Below are positions 36,046 through 43,773 of a stretch of DNA of 64,000 nt, one piece after another. This DNA is from a bacterium (lineage in GTDB: Bacteria > Cyanobacteriota > Vampirovibrionia > Obscuribacterales > Obscuribacteraceae). The stretch covers positions 22,793 through 86,792 of the forward strand of contig JAGOSY010000023.1 in assembly GCA_018062085.1 (NCBI GenBank). The letters are read 5' to 3'. Below the pieces are notes generated by a model that ran no database searches, had not been told where the DNA came from, and saw nothing but the letters and a program-made list of their open reading frames with translations. Made by a program: the position numbers and the translations under genes. Each line of letters opens with the position of its first letter. Position 1 is the stretch's first letter.

Positions 36046-36855
36046 ATGAATAGTTTAAACAGCAAAAAGGGTCGTAATGTAATTCTTGTAACTGCAGCTC
36101 AAGGCGGCTCTGGTCGGACAATGACGGCAGTGGCTTTGGCTACTTTTCTGACTCAATATGGCACTGTAGCCTTTATCGGCAATGATATAGAAGGGCGAGG
36201 CTATTTTGGCACTCCAGAGCCGCTGCCGCGCAGTGATTTGTCTCACCCGGGCAAAGCTAGTTGGAGTGGTTCTGAGTGGTTATCTTTTCCCAGAGAAAAT
36301 CTGTTCTTGTATGACAGTGGCCACCATAGTGATGCCAGTGATTTTCAGCCTGTTATTAGTTCTCTTAAGCAGACTCATGATTTTGTAGTAGTCAGTTGTG
36401 GTTTGGATGTGAAAACTACAGGTGATGCGGAGGCTGCACAGAGTATGAGGAAGTTAGTTGATCATGCAATTGTCTTGTACAGACAAAACAACCGTAGTCA
36501 TGTGCTCACTTCAATATTGCTTAAGTGGTTGTTTGAGAAGCAGTCAGCTGATACTTCCTTGCTTCTGCCCATGCTCAACTTTCGAGCGGATGATCGGGAG
36601 TTTAAGCTTGGGCAGAATTGGACCGAGAAAGCACTTGCTTGTTTTTCTAGTGCTTTGAATGCGGCTGAAGCTGTTCTTCGTTCGAGAGAGTTACAAGGTG
36701 CAGTCGGGAATTTGTACTACAACACTGCTCTGTCGCAACAGTCCTATTTAGGCTATGGTGCAGTAAACATTGCTCTCAACTTCTCTTGTACTGCGCCTGG
36801 TTGGCCAGCCTACGCGGTTAACAATCTTGCCAAGCTGGTTGTTGCTGTTCGCTAA
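36046..36855 (+). CDS. ParA/MinD-like protein with altered Walker A
   Basis: The product is 269 aa. The N-terminus follows the deviant P-loop of ParA/MinD proteins (VILVTAAQGGSGRTMTA), but both lysines of KGGxGKT are replaced: Q for the signature Lys and R for the P-loop Lys. A Walker B-like DFVVVSCGLD occurs near residue 108. The central stretch FIGNDIEGRG replaces the usual DxDPQ. It may bind nucleotide weakly or not at all. A ParB-like protein is encoded 8.6 kb downstream (45457). Confidence 0.65.
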   Translation: MNSLNSKKGRNVILVTAAQGGSGRTMTAVALATFLTQYGTVAFIGNDIEGRGYFGTPEPLPRSDLSHPGKASWSGSEWLSFPRENLFLYDSGHHSDASDFQPVISSLKQTHDFVVVSCGLDVKTTGDAEAAQSMRKLVDHAIVLYRQNNRSHVLTSILLKWLFEKQSADTSLLLPMLNFRADDREFKLGQNWTEKALACFSSALNAAEAVLRSRELQGAVGNLYYNTALSQQSYLGYGAVNIALNFSCTAPGWPAYAVNNLAKLVVAVR

Positions 36856-36944
36856 CCCATACGTCAGTGCCTGGCATTGACACAAACATTTTGACTGCCT
36901 GTCTTGGGCAGTTAACGAAACAACTAATCTAGAGAGAAATTCAG

Positions 36945-37406
36945 ATGAAAACGATTATTTTTCAAAACAACGGTCATTCTAAAGTTATTCACGGTCGCTT
37001 TGGCGGATGTGAAGAGAGCAGACATTTCCACTGCTGTGACCGCCCATCTAGGCCCCAAATCGCTCAGAAGATCCTTGCTAATGAGGCGCGATTAGAAATC
37101 GCTGAATGCAAAGGCAATCCGCAAGTGTTTGACGCTGACCTGCCGCATCCACATGACTTGGGCTTGCCCAGTTTGTCGCTGGTGCGCGCACGGTTGGCTG
37201 ATGGTGACGTCTGTTGTGGGATTACGGAAGTTCTTCATGGTGCCCTTGGTGTGGCGCAATTTGGCAACACTCGTATCGAGTTCGAAGTGCCCGCTAGCGG
37301 TCGTAATGGTGGTGGCAGCAGTAGTCGCAGCAGCGGTCGCAGACGGCTAGTTCTCAATGTGAGAACTAATGAGCAAGGCTTTATTACTGCTGCTCACTAC
37401 GGCTAA
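36945..37406 (+). CDS. Hypothetical protein, paralogue of 42877-43311
   Basis: The product is 153 aa. Shared with the paralogue are NNGHSKV, GRFGG, HPHDLGLP, LSLVRARLA, GITEVLHGALGV and a terminal ITAAHYG. The linker near residue 120 is Ser/Gly/Arg-rich here. No domain is recognised. Its leader also resembles that of the paralogue: a small hairpin (TGCC...GGCA) and then CTAGAGAGAAA before the ATG. Confidence 0.7.
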   Translation: MKTIIFQNNGHSKVIHGRFGGCEESRHFHCCDRPSRPQIAQKILANEARLEIAECKGNPQVFDADLPHPHDLGLPSLSLVRARLADGDVCCGITEVLHGALGVAQFGNTRIEFEVPASGRNGGGSSSRSSGRRRLVLNVRTNEQGFITAAHYG

Positions 37407-37442
37407 GCTTCCCTTCTTATTTATTCGTTCGAGGAAATACTC

Positions 37443-37667
37443 ATGAAATCTACAATTAAGAAGAATGCTGAAGCCCTGATAGTGTTGGGTGTTCTGCTGT
37501 TAGTCGTCGGCTTAGTCTGGATGTTGTTTGCCGACACCATGATTGTTGCCGTTTCGGTGACAGCCATTGGCGGCGCTATCCTTGGTTTGGTCGGTACAGT
37601 GCAAGCTGAACTGCTTGACGATGCACTCACTTTGACTATGGAGTCAGGCACGCCTAAGGCCGTGTAA
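37443..37667 (+). CDS. Small two-helix membrane protein
   Basis: The product is 74 aa with a short basic start, two membrane segments at about residues 11-28 and 33-53 and an acidic C-terminus. Its SD is CGAGGAA. It is unrecognised. Confidence 0.6.
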   Translation: MKSTIKKNAEALIVLGVLLLVVGLVWMLFADTMIVAVSVTAIGGAILGLVGTVQAELLDDALTLTMESGTPKAV

Positions 37668-37709
37668 GCACAAATTTGTTTTATTTCTAACCTGCTCTAT
37701 TTCTAACAT

Positions 37710-37741
37710 CACCAGAAGCACTCTAATTAGCGCTTTTGGTG
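37710..37741 (+). other. Hairpin and T tract before SD
   Basis: CACCAGAAGC pairs with GCTTTTGGTG (one G-U pair), followed by TTCATTTTT and the SD GAGGAATTACC. Confidence 0.55.
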
Positions 37742-37762
37742 TTCATTTTTGAGGAATTACCT

Positions 37763-38515
37763 ATGATAACCAATATCGAATACAACACCTTACTAAAAGC
37801 TCGTGATGCCGCTAATCTTCTTAGGGCACAGCTACTAGCGCGCCTTGCCGCTACAAGAGTCAGCGCAATGAAGTGCGGCTGTGGTGCTATCCATCACGGT
37901 GAGGCGGAAGTTGTCGACATCGCTTTTAACGATATCGATGGTGAATACGCTGATCAAATCGGAATGTTCATGAGCTGCACGTGCAACATGCGCGAAGTCG
38001 GCAACCCGCACAACAAAGACTACGATTATTCGATGGGTGTCACTAGCTTCATCCCCTGGTCAGAGCTGTATGTGATGTTTCGTCAAGCATTCGAGCCGGT
38101 AGGAGTACCAACAGACCATCTATTTGCTGAACCGTTTATTTCCGGCCCGAAATTTGTTGGCTCTGGCCAAACGGCGACGGTACATGTAGGTAAGCCTGTC
38201 TATATCCGCCCTATTGGTGATACCGACCAGATGCTATGGCGCAATGCTCAAGTGCGAATCGACTGCAATGTCGAGCGCTACGCACCAGGTAGTTACATCG
38301 CTTGTAAGATCGATCCGTTTGCTCCGCATTATGGCAGCTCGAAATCTGTGAGTTACCACTATGCAAACGTGCAAACACCTTGCATTTTCGCCGCTAGGCT
38401 ATTTGACATAAACGTTCTTGTGCCGATAGTCAGAGTGGTGGGGTTATCTCAGGATGGATCGGTGGTGACAGTTGAGACAAATGAAGGTATCGAGTTTTAT
38501 CATCCGGAAGTCTAA
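37763..38515 (+). CDS. Hypothetical protein with N-terminal Cys cluster
   Basis: The ATG at 37763 follows GAGGAATTACCT. The product is 250 aa, soluble. Residues about 34-44 read CGCGAIHHG and a second cluster near residue 73 reads SCTCN, which together could bind a metal. The C-terminal half contains beta-rich, barrel-like spacing. No family is recognised. Confidence 0.6.
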   Translation: MITNIEYNTLLKARDAANLLRAQLLARLAATRVSAMKCGCGAIHHGEAEVVDIAFNDIDGEYADQIGMFMSCTCNMREVGNPHNKDYDYSMGVTSFIPWSELYVMFRQAFEPVGVPTDHLFAEPFISGPKFVGSGQTATVHVGKPVYIRPIGDTDQMLWRNAQVRIDCNVERYAPGSYIACKIDPFAPHYGSSKSVSYHYANVQTPCIFAARLFDINVLVPIVRVVGLSQDGSVVTVETNEGIEFYHPEV

Positions 38516-38541
38516 ATCTGGTTTCACTAAGGAGAGAATTT

Positions 38542-38667
38542 ATGAAAACTATCGCAAACAAAGAGAACACAAAATTGTTATGGCAAGTCACTATTTTCGG
38601 CATGTTTGCCTATGTAGTTCTGGCTATCCTAAGCATTTTTACGCGCTTTCAAGAACGGCATAGCTAG
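38542..38667 (+). CDS. 41-aa single-pass membrane protein
   Basis: A strong SD (AAGGAGAG) precedes an ATG that opens 41 codons. After a polar start (MKTIANKEN) the protein has one hydrophobic segment of about 20 residues and a charged end (TRFQERHS). SD strength, spacing and the membrane segment argue for a real microprotein at the end of this sub-run. Confidence 0.55.
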   Translation: MKTIANKENTKLLWQVTIFGMFAYVVLAILSIFTRFQERHS

Positions 38668-38795
38668 TGCAATATTCATAGGTTCAAGAAAGGAAAACTA
38701 AAGCTTCGCTGCCGTGCCAATTAGATCGACAAGGATGTCGGTCGGCATGGATGGGAGATCGCATCAATTCGACTAAAAAAAATGTCAATTATTAA

Positions 38796-38807
38796 TAGAC
38801 CGGTCTA
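38796..38807. promoter_or_regulatory. Palindrome TAGACCGGTCTA, copy A
   Basis: A perfect 12-bp palindrome of the kind I recall as a TetR-family operator (NemR-like). It lies about 200 bp upstream of the coiled-coil gene at 39004. Copies B and C are at 53245 and 63664. No TetR gene is in the window. Confidence 0.55.
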
Positions 38808-38993
38808 CTGATTCCTTACTAGGCTTGCTGTGGTTGTGGCGGTTTCAAGATTAGTGAGCACATTTTTCATTGCATCCTGCACCCAGGGCTTGGATAATTT
38901 GCTTTCAAGCCAGCGACGACGCTGATGATTTTGAACTTTTTCACTTCGGCACTCGTATATGCATGAGTGATCAGTGGTTTTGCTTTTACCGTG
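38805..38993 (-). pseudogene. Possible gene fragment ending in palindrome A
   Basis: The minus strand is open for about 62 codons with protein-like composition (KSKTTDHSCIYECRSEKV, then NHQRRRWLESKL), ending at a TAG that forms part of the palindrome. No start codon lies in frame before the upstream stop. It may be the remnant of a small gene, or chance. Confidence 0.25.
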
Positions 38994-39003
38994 AGGTGCC
39001 TAT

Positions 39004-39252
39004 ATGAAACCGACTCTCGAATCAATGCTTGTGGAAATGCGGTCGTCGTTCGATGCGGTTCATGCCAAGATTGACGCCCAGGGAATCTTCCTCAGCCAGA
39101 AAATTGATGATGGGGATAGCCGGTTGGAGCAGAAAATAGGTGAAGTTGATGCTCGGCTGGGCCGAAAGATTGATGAGGTCGATGCTCGACTGGGCCGGAA
39201 AATCGATAACCTTTGCCGGCGGAGTTTGCCGCATATCTGGGGCCATTTATAA
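39004..39252 (+). CDS. Small coiled-coil protein, possibly frameshifted
   Basis: The product is 82 aa. After residue 45 it has an 11-residue repeat (EVDARLGRKID twice, with degenerate flanking copies) that predicts a coiled coil. The last 14 residues do not fit, and a shift near 39207-39215 would extend the coil in another frame to 39317, ending DKRIIALEQRA. That ending resembles the tail of the coiled-coil protein at 63712-64000. The gene may therefore carry a frameshift. A clear SD (GAGG) is present. Palindrome A lies upstream. Confidence 0.5.
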   Translation: MKPTLESMLVEMRSSFDAVHAKIDAQGIFLSQKIDDGDSRLEQKIGEVDARLGRKIDEVDARLGRKIDNLCRRSLPHIWGHL

Positions 39253-39299
39253 ATACTGTCGAAAAAATGCTGGACAATCATGACAAGAGAATTATTGCC

Positions 39300-39569
39300 C
39301 TAGAACAGCGAGCTTGATCCCATAGGCTGGCTGCGCACTGGTGAATCAAGGCGACAGACCTTGACCAGTGGCTTATCTGCCTTGGCGATGATAAACGAAT
39401 CGCCTTTCAAAACTTGTTCTATCAAGCACCAGAGCTGGGTTTTTGGTCGCCATGCGGCTGTATTGCCACGTTCTTCGCGCTGTTGTCTGAAGTAGGCTAC
39501 TTTTGTCTTGCCAGAGTGAGACAGTTTGAGGCTTTCGCCTTCCTGTGCCCGGAGATAGCCTGTGGACAA
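39300..39569 (-). pseudogene. Phd/YefM-like antitoxin, probably a remnant
   Basis: The C-terminal 45 residues match the Phd/YefM antitoxin pattern: PKTQLWCLIEQVLKGD, then FIIAKADKPLVKV and RLDSP. The segment before it lacks a start codon where a Phd protein should begin, so the frame runs on into unrelated sequence. No PIN or Doc-type toxin gene follows. I call it an orphan remnant. Confidence 0.45.
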
Positions 39570-39972
39570 GGGTTTTCAGGGCTTGGGTTTAAATGAGCCT
39601 GTGCTAATCTGTGTTTCTTCGTATAATCACCACTCATGGTGCCAGCAGGCTGCTGCTATTTATTTTGGGGTACTAGCCCAAAAACCGCGCAGTAAAGGCC
39701 TTTAGCTACTTCCCTGTGTAGTGTTTGGACCAGCGCAGTTGTCTTATTTTCCCTTGCTCTACATAGTAAGTCTTTGATAACACTAGATATCTCTCTATTC
39801 TCTTTCGCGCATCAAGGTACTTTAAACCTTTAACAACAGCCAATAAGGCCTATGTACAAATTTTTCGATGCAACTATGTTGCTTCGAGGATGGTCTTGTC
39901 TGGTTTTGTTTGATGTGAAGAGCGAATTGCAGAGGTAATCCAAAACAACCTAACTTAGAAAAGGAAACAGTT
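39570..39972. other. Intergenic region holding leader element copy 2
   Basis: No gene is seen. The second half (39770-39905) is the conserved leader described separately. The SD AAGGAAA of the 39973 gene ends it. Confidence 0.5.
39770..39905 (+). promoter_or_regulatory. Conserved leader element, copy 2
   Basis: This is the partner of 26520-26650, with matching AAGTCTTTG, TATCTCTCT, ACTTTAAACC and CAACTATGTTGCTTC blocks. It lies 70-200 bp upstream of the paralogue pair at 39973 and 40492. Confidence 0.6.
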
Positions 39973-40389
39973 ATGAAAAACATAAATGCACAAGCAATTC
40001 AAAATCGCCAACTCGCCGCTCAAAAAGCCGCTCTCATCGCCAGACTCCGCACACTCTTTGCTCAAGGTGGTGCACATGTTGAACCGCTTTCGGCTTTGCT
40101 GGAAGTGAAACTTGGCGGCAAGCGGGTCGGTCATCACCATGTTGATTGTGCGCTAATCACCAGCGATCAGAAGACATATTACTTCTGCTTTGGTTACAAC
40201 CGAGTTAAAGAAGCCGAACATCCCTTCTTCATCTTGCTAAAAGACAACTGGTTTGATGGCACCAAGTTGATTGCTCAAGACGGTTGGTTTTACCAATCTC
40301 TCTCTGAAGTTATGAATATTCAGGGTGGGTTTTTGGGCCAAGGCATCACCGTCGCTATTAGCAACATACAAGTCGACCAAGCTGCTTGA
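39973..40389 (+). CDS. Hypothetical protein, paralogue of 40492-40923
   Basis: The product is 138 aa. It shares with its neighbour LRTLFA/LKALFA near residue 28, VDCALIT/VDCMVRT, FGYNRV/FGYDRR, HPFFI/NPFFI, WFDGTKLIAQ/WFDGTELIAQ and a glycine near the end. The alternating pattern suggests a small alpha/beta fold. The function is unknown. It is the first gene after leader element copy 2. Confidence 0.65.
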   Translation: MKNINAQAIQNRQLAAQKAALIARLRTLFAQGGAHVEPLSALLEVKLGGKRVGHHHVDCALITSDQKTYYFCFGYNRVKEAEHPFFILLKDNWFDGTKLIAQDGWFYQSLSEVMNIQGGFLGQGITVAISNIQVDQAA

Positions 40390-40491
40390 TTTAGACTTGC
40401 GACAATTTGCCACTGCGGTGTTGTGGTGGCATAACCAGACGCTGTGTTTGATAGGGAGTTTTGAGTACAGTGTTTACCCTTGGGAAAGTAG

Positions 40492-40923
40492 ATGACGATC
40501 AAGAGTATTAAAGCTAGTATCAGCAACCAGGAGTTTCCAGCTAAGAAAGAGGCTGTTTTGACTAAGCTCAAAGCACTCTTTGCTAAGGTTGGTGCTGATT
40601 TAGTAGCAGTGTCTGCTACGGTCAAGCTCAGTCGTCGTATCGATCAGGTGGTGAAAGTAGTGGGCGCCTATCAGGTTGACTGCATGGTCAGAACTGCTGA
40701 TGGCAAAACCTATTTTTTCACCTTTGGTTACGACCGTCGTCAGGAAGTGGAGAATCCTTTCTTCATTTGGTTGAACGATAGTTGGTTTGATGGAACAGAA
40801 CTAATTGCCCAAGAACGTGCCCTTTATTTAGCGCTATCGCAAGCGATGGGCCATCAAGGTCGGTTTGCCGATCAGGGTATTGGTTTGAAAGTCAGTCAGT
40901 TGCAGCCGGGTTTGGCCGCCTGA
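40492..40923 (+). CDS. Hypothetical protein, paralogue of 39973-40389
   Basis: The product is 143 aa and clearly related to the gene 102 bp upstream, so the two arose by tandem duplication. The conserved block FGYDRRQEVENPFFI, then WFDGTELIAQE, is the family signature. Divergence is highest in the first 25 residues and the middle basic stretch (SRRIDQVVK). No named family is known to me. Confidence 0.65.
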   Translation: MTIKSIKASISNQEFPAKKEAVLTKLKALFAKVGADLVAVSATVKLSRRIDQVVKVVGAYQVDCMVRTADGKTYFFTFGYDRRQEVENPFFIWLNDSWFDGTELIAQERALYLALSQAMGHQGRFADQGIGLKVSQLQPGLAA

Positions 40924-41028
40924 CCAAAGTCATAGAACAATAGCCAGCGCTGGATCGCGTTGGTTTTCAATTTTCGTTAGCTGAAGGTACAGGGGAGGTT
41001 ACCGTCAGCTAATTTGTGAGGAAAGAAT

Positions 41029-41730
41029 ATGAGTGAAAATGAAAATAATGGCTCGGCATTGCCGGTTGAAACAAGTGGTTCAAGCTGGAAAACGATTTTG
41101 TCTTTGGTATTAGTCGTACTGCTCTTGGGTTCGATTTATGTCACGACGACACCTGAGTTTGCTGTGTGGCAGGCGCACTATGCTGTCAAGTCTAAGTCTG
41201 TGGGTACATTCGAGCGTGCCGTTGATGTCGATAGCGTTGCTCATAATCTCGTTAACGATATGGTTTCTACGCCGGTTTCTAATCTGCTTGGTGCTGGCGC
41301 CTTTGGCAATTGGGTAGCGAGCAAGTTTACTGCGCTTTTTCAGTCCGATCTGGAAGCGGCAATTAAGAGCGAGATTCATGACTCTGTGGCTGCCGGTTCG
41401 CTGGCTGATGATGCTCAAGACAGTGCAGGCCAAAGTATTGGTTACAGCACTAACTTAGACGCCTTGAGTAAACAGTTGGGCTTTAATCGCTATCACTACG
41501 CCGGTATCGATTATTTTGCAAGAGAAGCTGTTGGCTCGAATTGGCTACTGACTCTCAACTTTCAGGATGACAGAGACCACAACATCGGCGTTAAGGTTGA
41601 ACTGGCGAGGGCTGATGGAGATTGGTTTTGGAAGATTATTCGCATAAGTAATTTTTCCGATGTCTCCATTGAATTGCTCAAAATTAAAACCAATGAGGTC
41701 AAAGATAGCATCGGTCTTGAGCAGCCATGA
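41029..41730 (+). CDS. DUF2939-like membrane-anchored protein
   Basis: The product is 233 aa with one hydrophobic segment at about residues 24-42. The region after it (TPEFAVWQAHYAVKSK, then VDVDSVAHNLVNDM) fits the DUF2939 pattern as I know it: a membrane anchor followed by a domain with a small-residue Tyr/Ala helix and a conserved VD. Function unknown. Its TGA overlaps the ATG of the cupin gene (ATGA), so the two are translationally coupled. Confidence 0.65.
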   Translation: MSENENNGSALPVETSGSSWKTILSLVLVVLLLGSIYVTTTPEFAVWQAHYAVKSKSVGTFERAVDVDSVAHNLVNDMVSTPVSNLLGAGAFGNWVASKFTALFQSDLEAAIKSEIHDSVAAGSLADDAQDSAGQSIGYSTNLDALSKQLGFNRYHYAGIDYFAREAVGSNWLLTLNFQDDRDHNIGVKVELARADGDWFWKIIRISNFSDVSIELLKIKTNEVKDSIGLEQP

Positions 41731-42146
41731 AGAATCCTATGGTTTCGCTTGTAGCGATTACAAATTTAGACCAGGCACTGGAATCGGCACTCCTTGATAG
41801 TAGCGTGGGTATTGCCCATGCTGCCTTAGCAGGAGACGCTGATTTCAGATTGCACATCACTAAATTACTACCAGGTGCCAAGGTGAAGGCTCATCGTCAC
41901 TTGCAAGGAGAAGAGCTCTATATCATCTCCTCTGGTAGTGGCACGCTCTATACCGGCATGGTTGGTGAAGAAGGGACGGAAGTCTGGAACGAGCCAGTAA
42001 GTGTGCAAAGCGGGGATACTTTCTCGATTTCGCCCAGAATGTTGCACCAGTTGCACAATAACGGAATAACGCCACTGGTTCTAATTTTTGGCTGTCCTGA
42101 TTCACATCTTTCGAGCGACAGAGAAGTCGTAGCTGACTTCTCATAA
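41727..42146 (+). CDS. Cupin-domain protein
   Basis: The product is 139 aa. Cupin motif 1 is GAKVKAHRHLQGEELYIISSG near residue 50 (G, HxH, E, G), and motif 2 includes GDTFSISPRMLHQLHNNG near residue 97. The metal ligands (two His and Glu, then His) are present. Enzyme or binding function cannot be told. It overlaps the DUF2939-like gene by 4 bases. Confidence 0.82.
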   Translation: MKNPMVSLVAITNLDQALESALLDSSVGIAHAALAGDADFRLHITKLLPGAKVKAHRHLQGEELYIISSGSGTLYTGMVGEEGTEVWNEPVSVQSGDTFSISPRMLHQLHNNGITPLVLIFGCPDSHLSSDREVVADFS

Positions 42147-42263
42147 CTACCAGCAACAGTGAGCTAAATTCACTGGTGCCAAATTTGCCAAGGATGGTTT
42201 TCACTAAAGGCGCCACTACCAAGCATTGGAGCCGAACTTATTCAATAATTTTGGAGACTAGCC

Positions 42264-42794
42264 ATGAACAATCAAACTAACAACAGTCAAGCAAACAACA
42301 ATCTGCCCGTTCAAGGCACTGTTAGAGCCAAATTGAATGAAGGCTTTGCCCTTCGTCTGCCTAACAACGAAACCTGTTTTGTACCGATCGGACAACTGGC
42401 CGGTTATTGCGACGCAGAACGTTTTGAACGCTATGACGTCTTAGAGATTGGAGATGTTATGGAGGTAATTGTCGGAACAGCTTCGAGAAGACCAATCGCT
42501 AGCGAAATCAAGGCAATGGAGTACAACGCTGAGAGGGGGCTGACTCGAGGAGCTGAAGTCGAATTTTTTGTCGTGACATTGTCTGAAGATGGTGTCGCTG
42601 TTCGTCTTTTGTCGCCCGTCTGTGCCAAGGGCGTGTCGGCCTATATCCACAGAAGTCGGCTGAATCAGGAGAGCTATGAGACTTTGTTGCATGACAGCAA
42701 AGGTTGCTTAGAAGAGCGCGTTGGTCATAGTGCGACGGTGGCAAGCATTAGACGCAATGAGAAACAACGGTTGAGCATTAAGCTGGCCGTTTAG
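42264..42794 (+). CDS. S1-like RNA-binding protein
   Basis: The product is 176 aa. Two OB-fold-like segments are suggested: residues about 17-75 (QGTVRAKLNEGFALRL, FVPIGQL) and 93-175 (RGAEVEFFVV, GVSAYIHRSRL, RLSIKLAV). Both follow the strand order of S1 domains, though more divergent than in the protein at 6288-6884. Target RNA unknown. SD TTGGAG. Confidence 0.6.
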   Translation: MNNQTNNSQANNNLPVQGTVRAKLNEGFALRLPNNETCFVPIGQLAGYCDAERFERYDVLEIGDVMEVIVGTASRRPIASEIKAMEYNAERGLTRGAEVEFFVVTLSEDGVAVRLLSPVCAKGVSAYIHRSRLNQESYETLLHDSKGCLEERVGHSATVASIRRNEKQRLSIKLAV

Positions 42795-42876
42795 AAAGCT
42801 TCTCAGAAAACCCTGCGAAAACTGACTTGATTGCCTACAGGGCAGTCAACGAATCAACTTATCTAGAGAGAAACAG

Positions 42877-43311
42877 ATGAAAACTTTTATTTCACTAAAC
42901 AACGGTCATTCTAAAGTTCTTCGTGGTCGCTTTGGCGGTTACGAGAAGGGCAGAAGTATTCATGACGAGTATCCGACACGCACTCAAATCTGCGAAAAGC
43001 AGCTGGAAGAGCTGGCAGAGTTAGAAGTTGCTGAGTGCAAACATAATCTGTCCATGCTTCACGCTGAGTCGTTGCATCCTCACGACCTCGGTTTACCTGA
43101 CTTGTCGCTGGTGCGCGCACGATTGGCTGAAGGTGATTTCCGTGGTGGCATAACAGAAGTATTGCATGGAGCCCTTGGTGTCTCTCAGTTTCGCACCAAT
43201 CGCATTCACTTTGCAGTGCCCGGTTATTGCCGTAACAGTGGCGGTAAGCCTCGTGCACTTGACTTGAGGCTGGATGCCAATGGTGCGATTACTGCGGCTC
43301 ATTACGGCTAG
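42877..43311 (+). CDS. Hypothetical protein, paralogue of 36945-37406
   Basis: The product is 144 aa. It shares NNGHSKV, GRFGG, HPHDLGLP, LSLVRARLA, GITEVLHGALGV and ITAAHYG with the copy 5.9 kb upstream. Both genes have a hairpin built on TGCC...GGGCA and then CTAGAGAGAAA before the ATG, so leader and gene were duplicated together. Function unknown. Confidence 0.7.
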   Translation: MKTFISLNNGHSKVLRGRFGGYEKGRSIHDEYPTRTQICEKQLEELAELEVAECKHNLSMLHAESLHPHDLGLPDLSLVRARLAEGDFRGGITEVLHGALGVSQFRTNRIHFAVPGYCRNSGGKPRALDLRLDANGAITAAHYG

Positions 43312-43368
43312 CTGTAATCGTTTTCCCTATTGGGTTGCTTGCAACCCCTCAAACAACTTGGAGATTTT

Positions 43369-43587
43369 ATGTACATAGATCCAGTGGCTATACTGGTTTT
43401 ACTGGTGCTTGCTTTAGTAGTTCGGCAAGTGTTTTATCGTGTTACTCGTTGGTTTTCTAGCTTGATCATCTTTTTCTTGATCATGGCTGTGCTCATGCCC
43501 CATCAAACCAAAGGTTTGCTTGGCGGTGTTTTTTCGCTCTTGACCGAGGCCTTTCATCGCATACTCTATGTGCTCGGCTGGAGCTAG
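43369..43587 (+). CDS. Small membrane protein (72 aa)
   Basis: The ATG at 43369 follows TTGGAG. Two hydrophobic segments span about residues 4-20 and 29-47, and the amphipathic end is rich in Leu and Gly. A short hairpin (GGGTTG/CAACCC) lies upstream. It is unrecognised. Confidence 0.6.
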   Translation: MYIDPVAILVLLVLALVVRQVFYRVTRWFSSLIIFFLIMAVLMPHQTKGLLGGVFSLLTEAFHRILYVLGWS

Positions 43588-43660
43588 TATTGGCGCATTG
43601 AGCGAGCCTTGATTGCGCTTTTAAAAGTTTATCCGGAGTGTGTTTCGGATAGATTTTCTC

Positions 43661-43773
43661 AATTGCTGTTACTGGATGTACCGGCACTAAATTTTATTGC
43701 CCAGTGGAAGGAACGGACGCATTCCTGATACTGGGTTTTGTTTTGAGGAATTACCATGAACGTAACTCTTGCC
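43661..43773 (+). repeat. Duplicated leader and gene start, unit 1
   Basis: This block and 44146-44258 are about 90% identical across 113 bp, including a hairpin (CCCAGTGGAA with TTCC...ACTGGG, 43700-43735), a TTTTG tract and the SD GAGGAATTACC. The offset is 485 bp. Confidence 0.75.
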
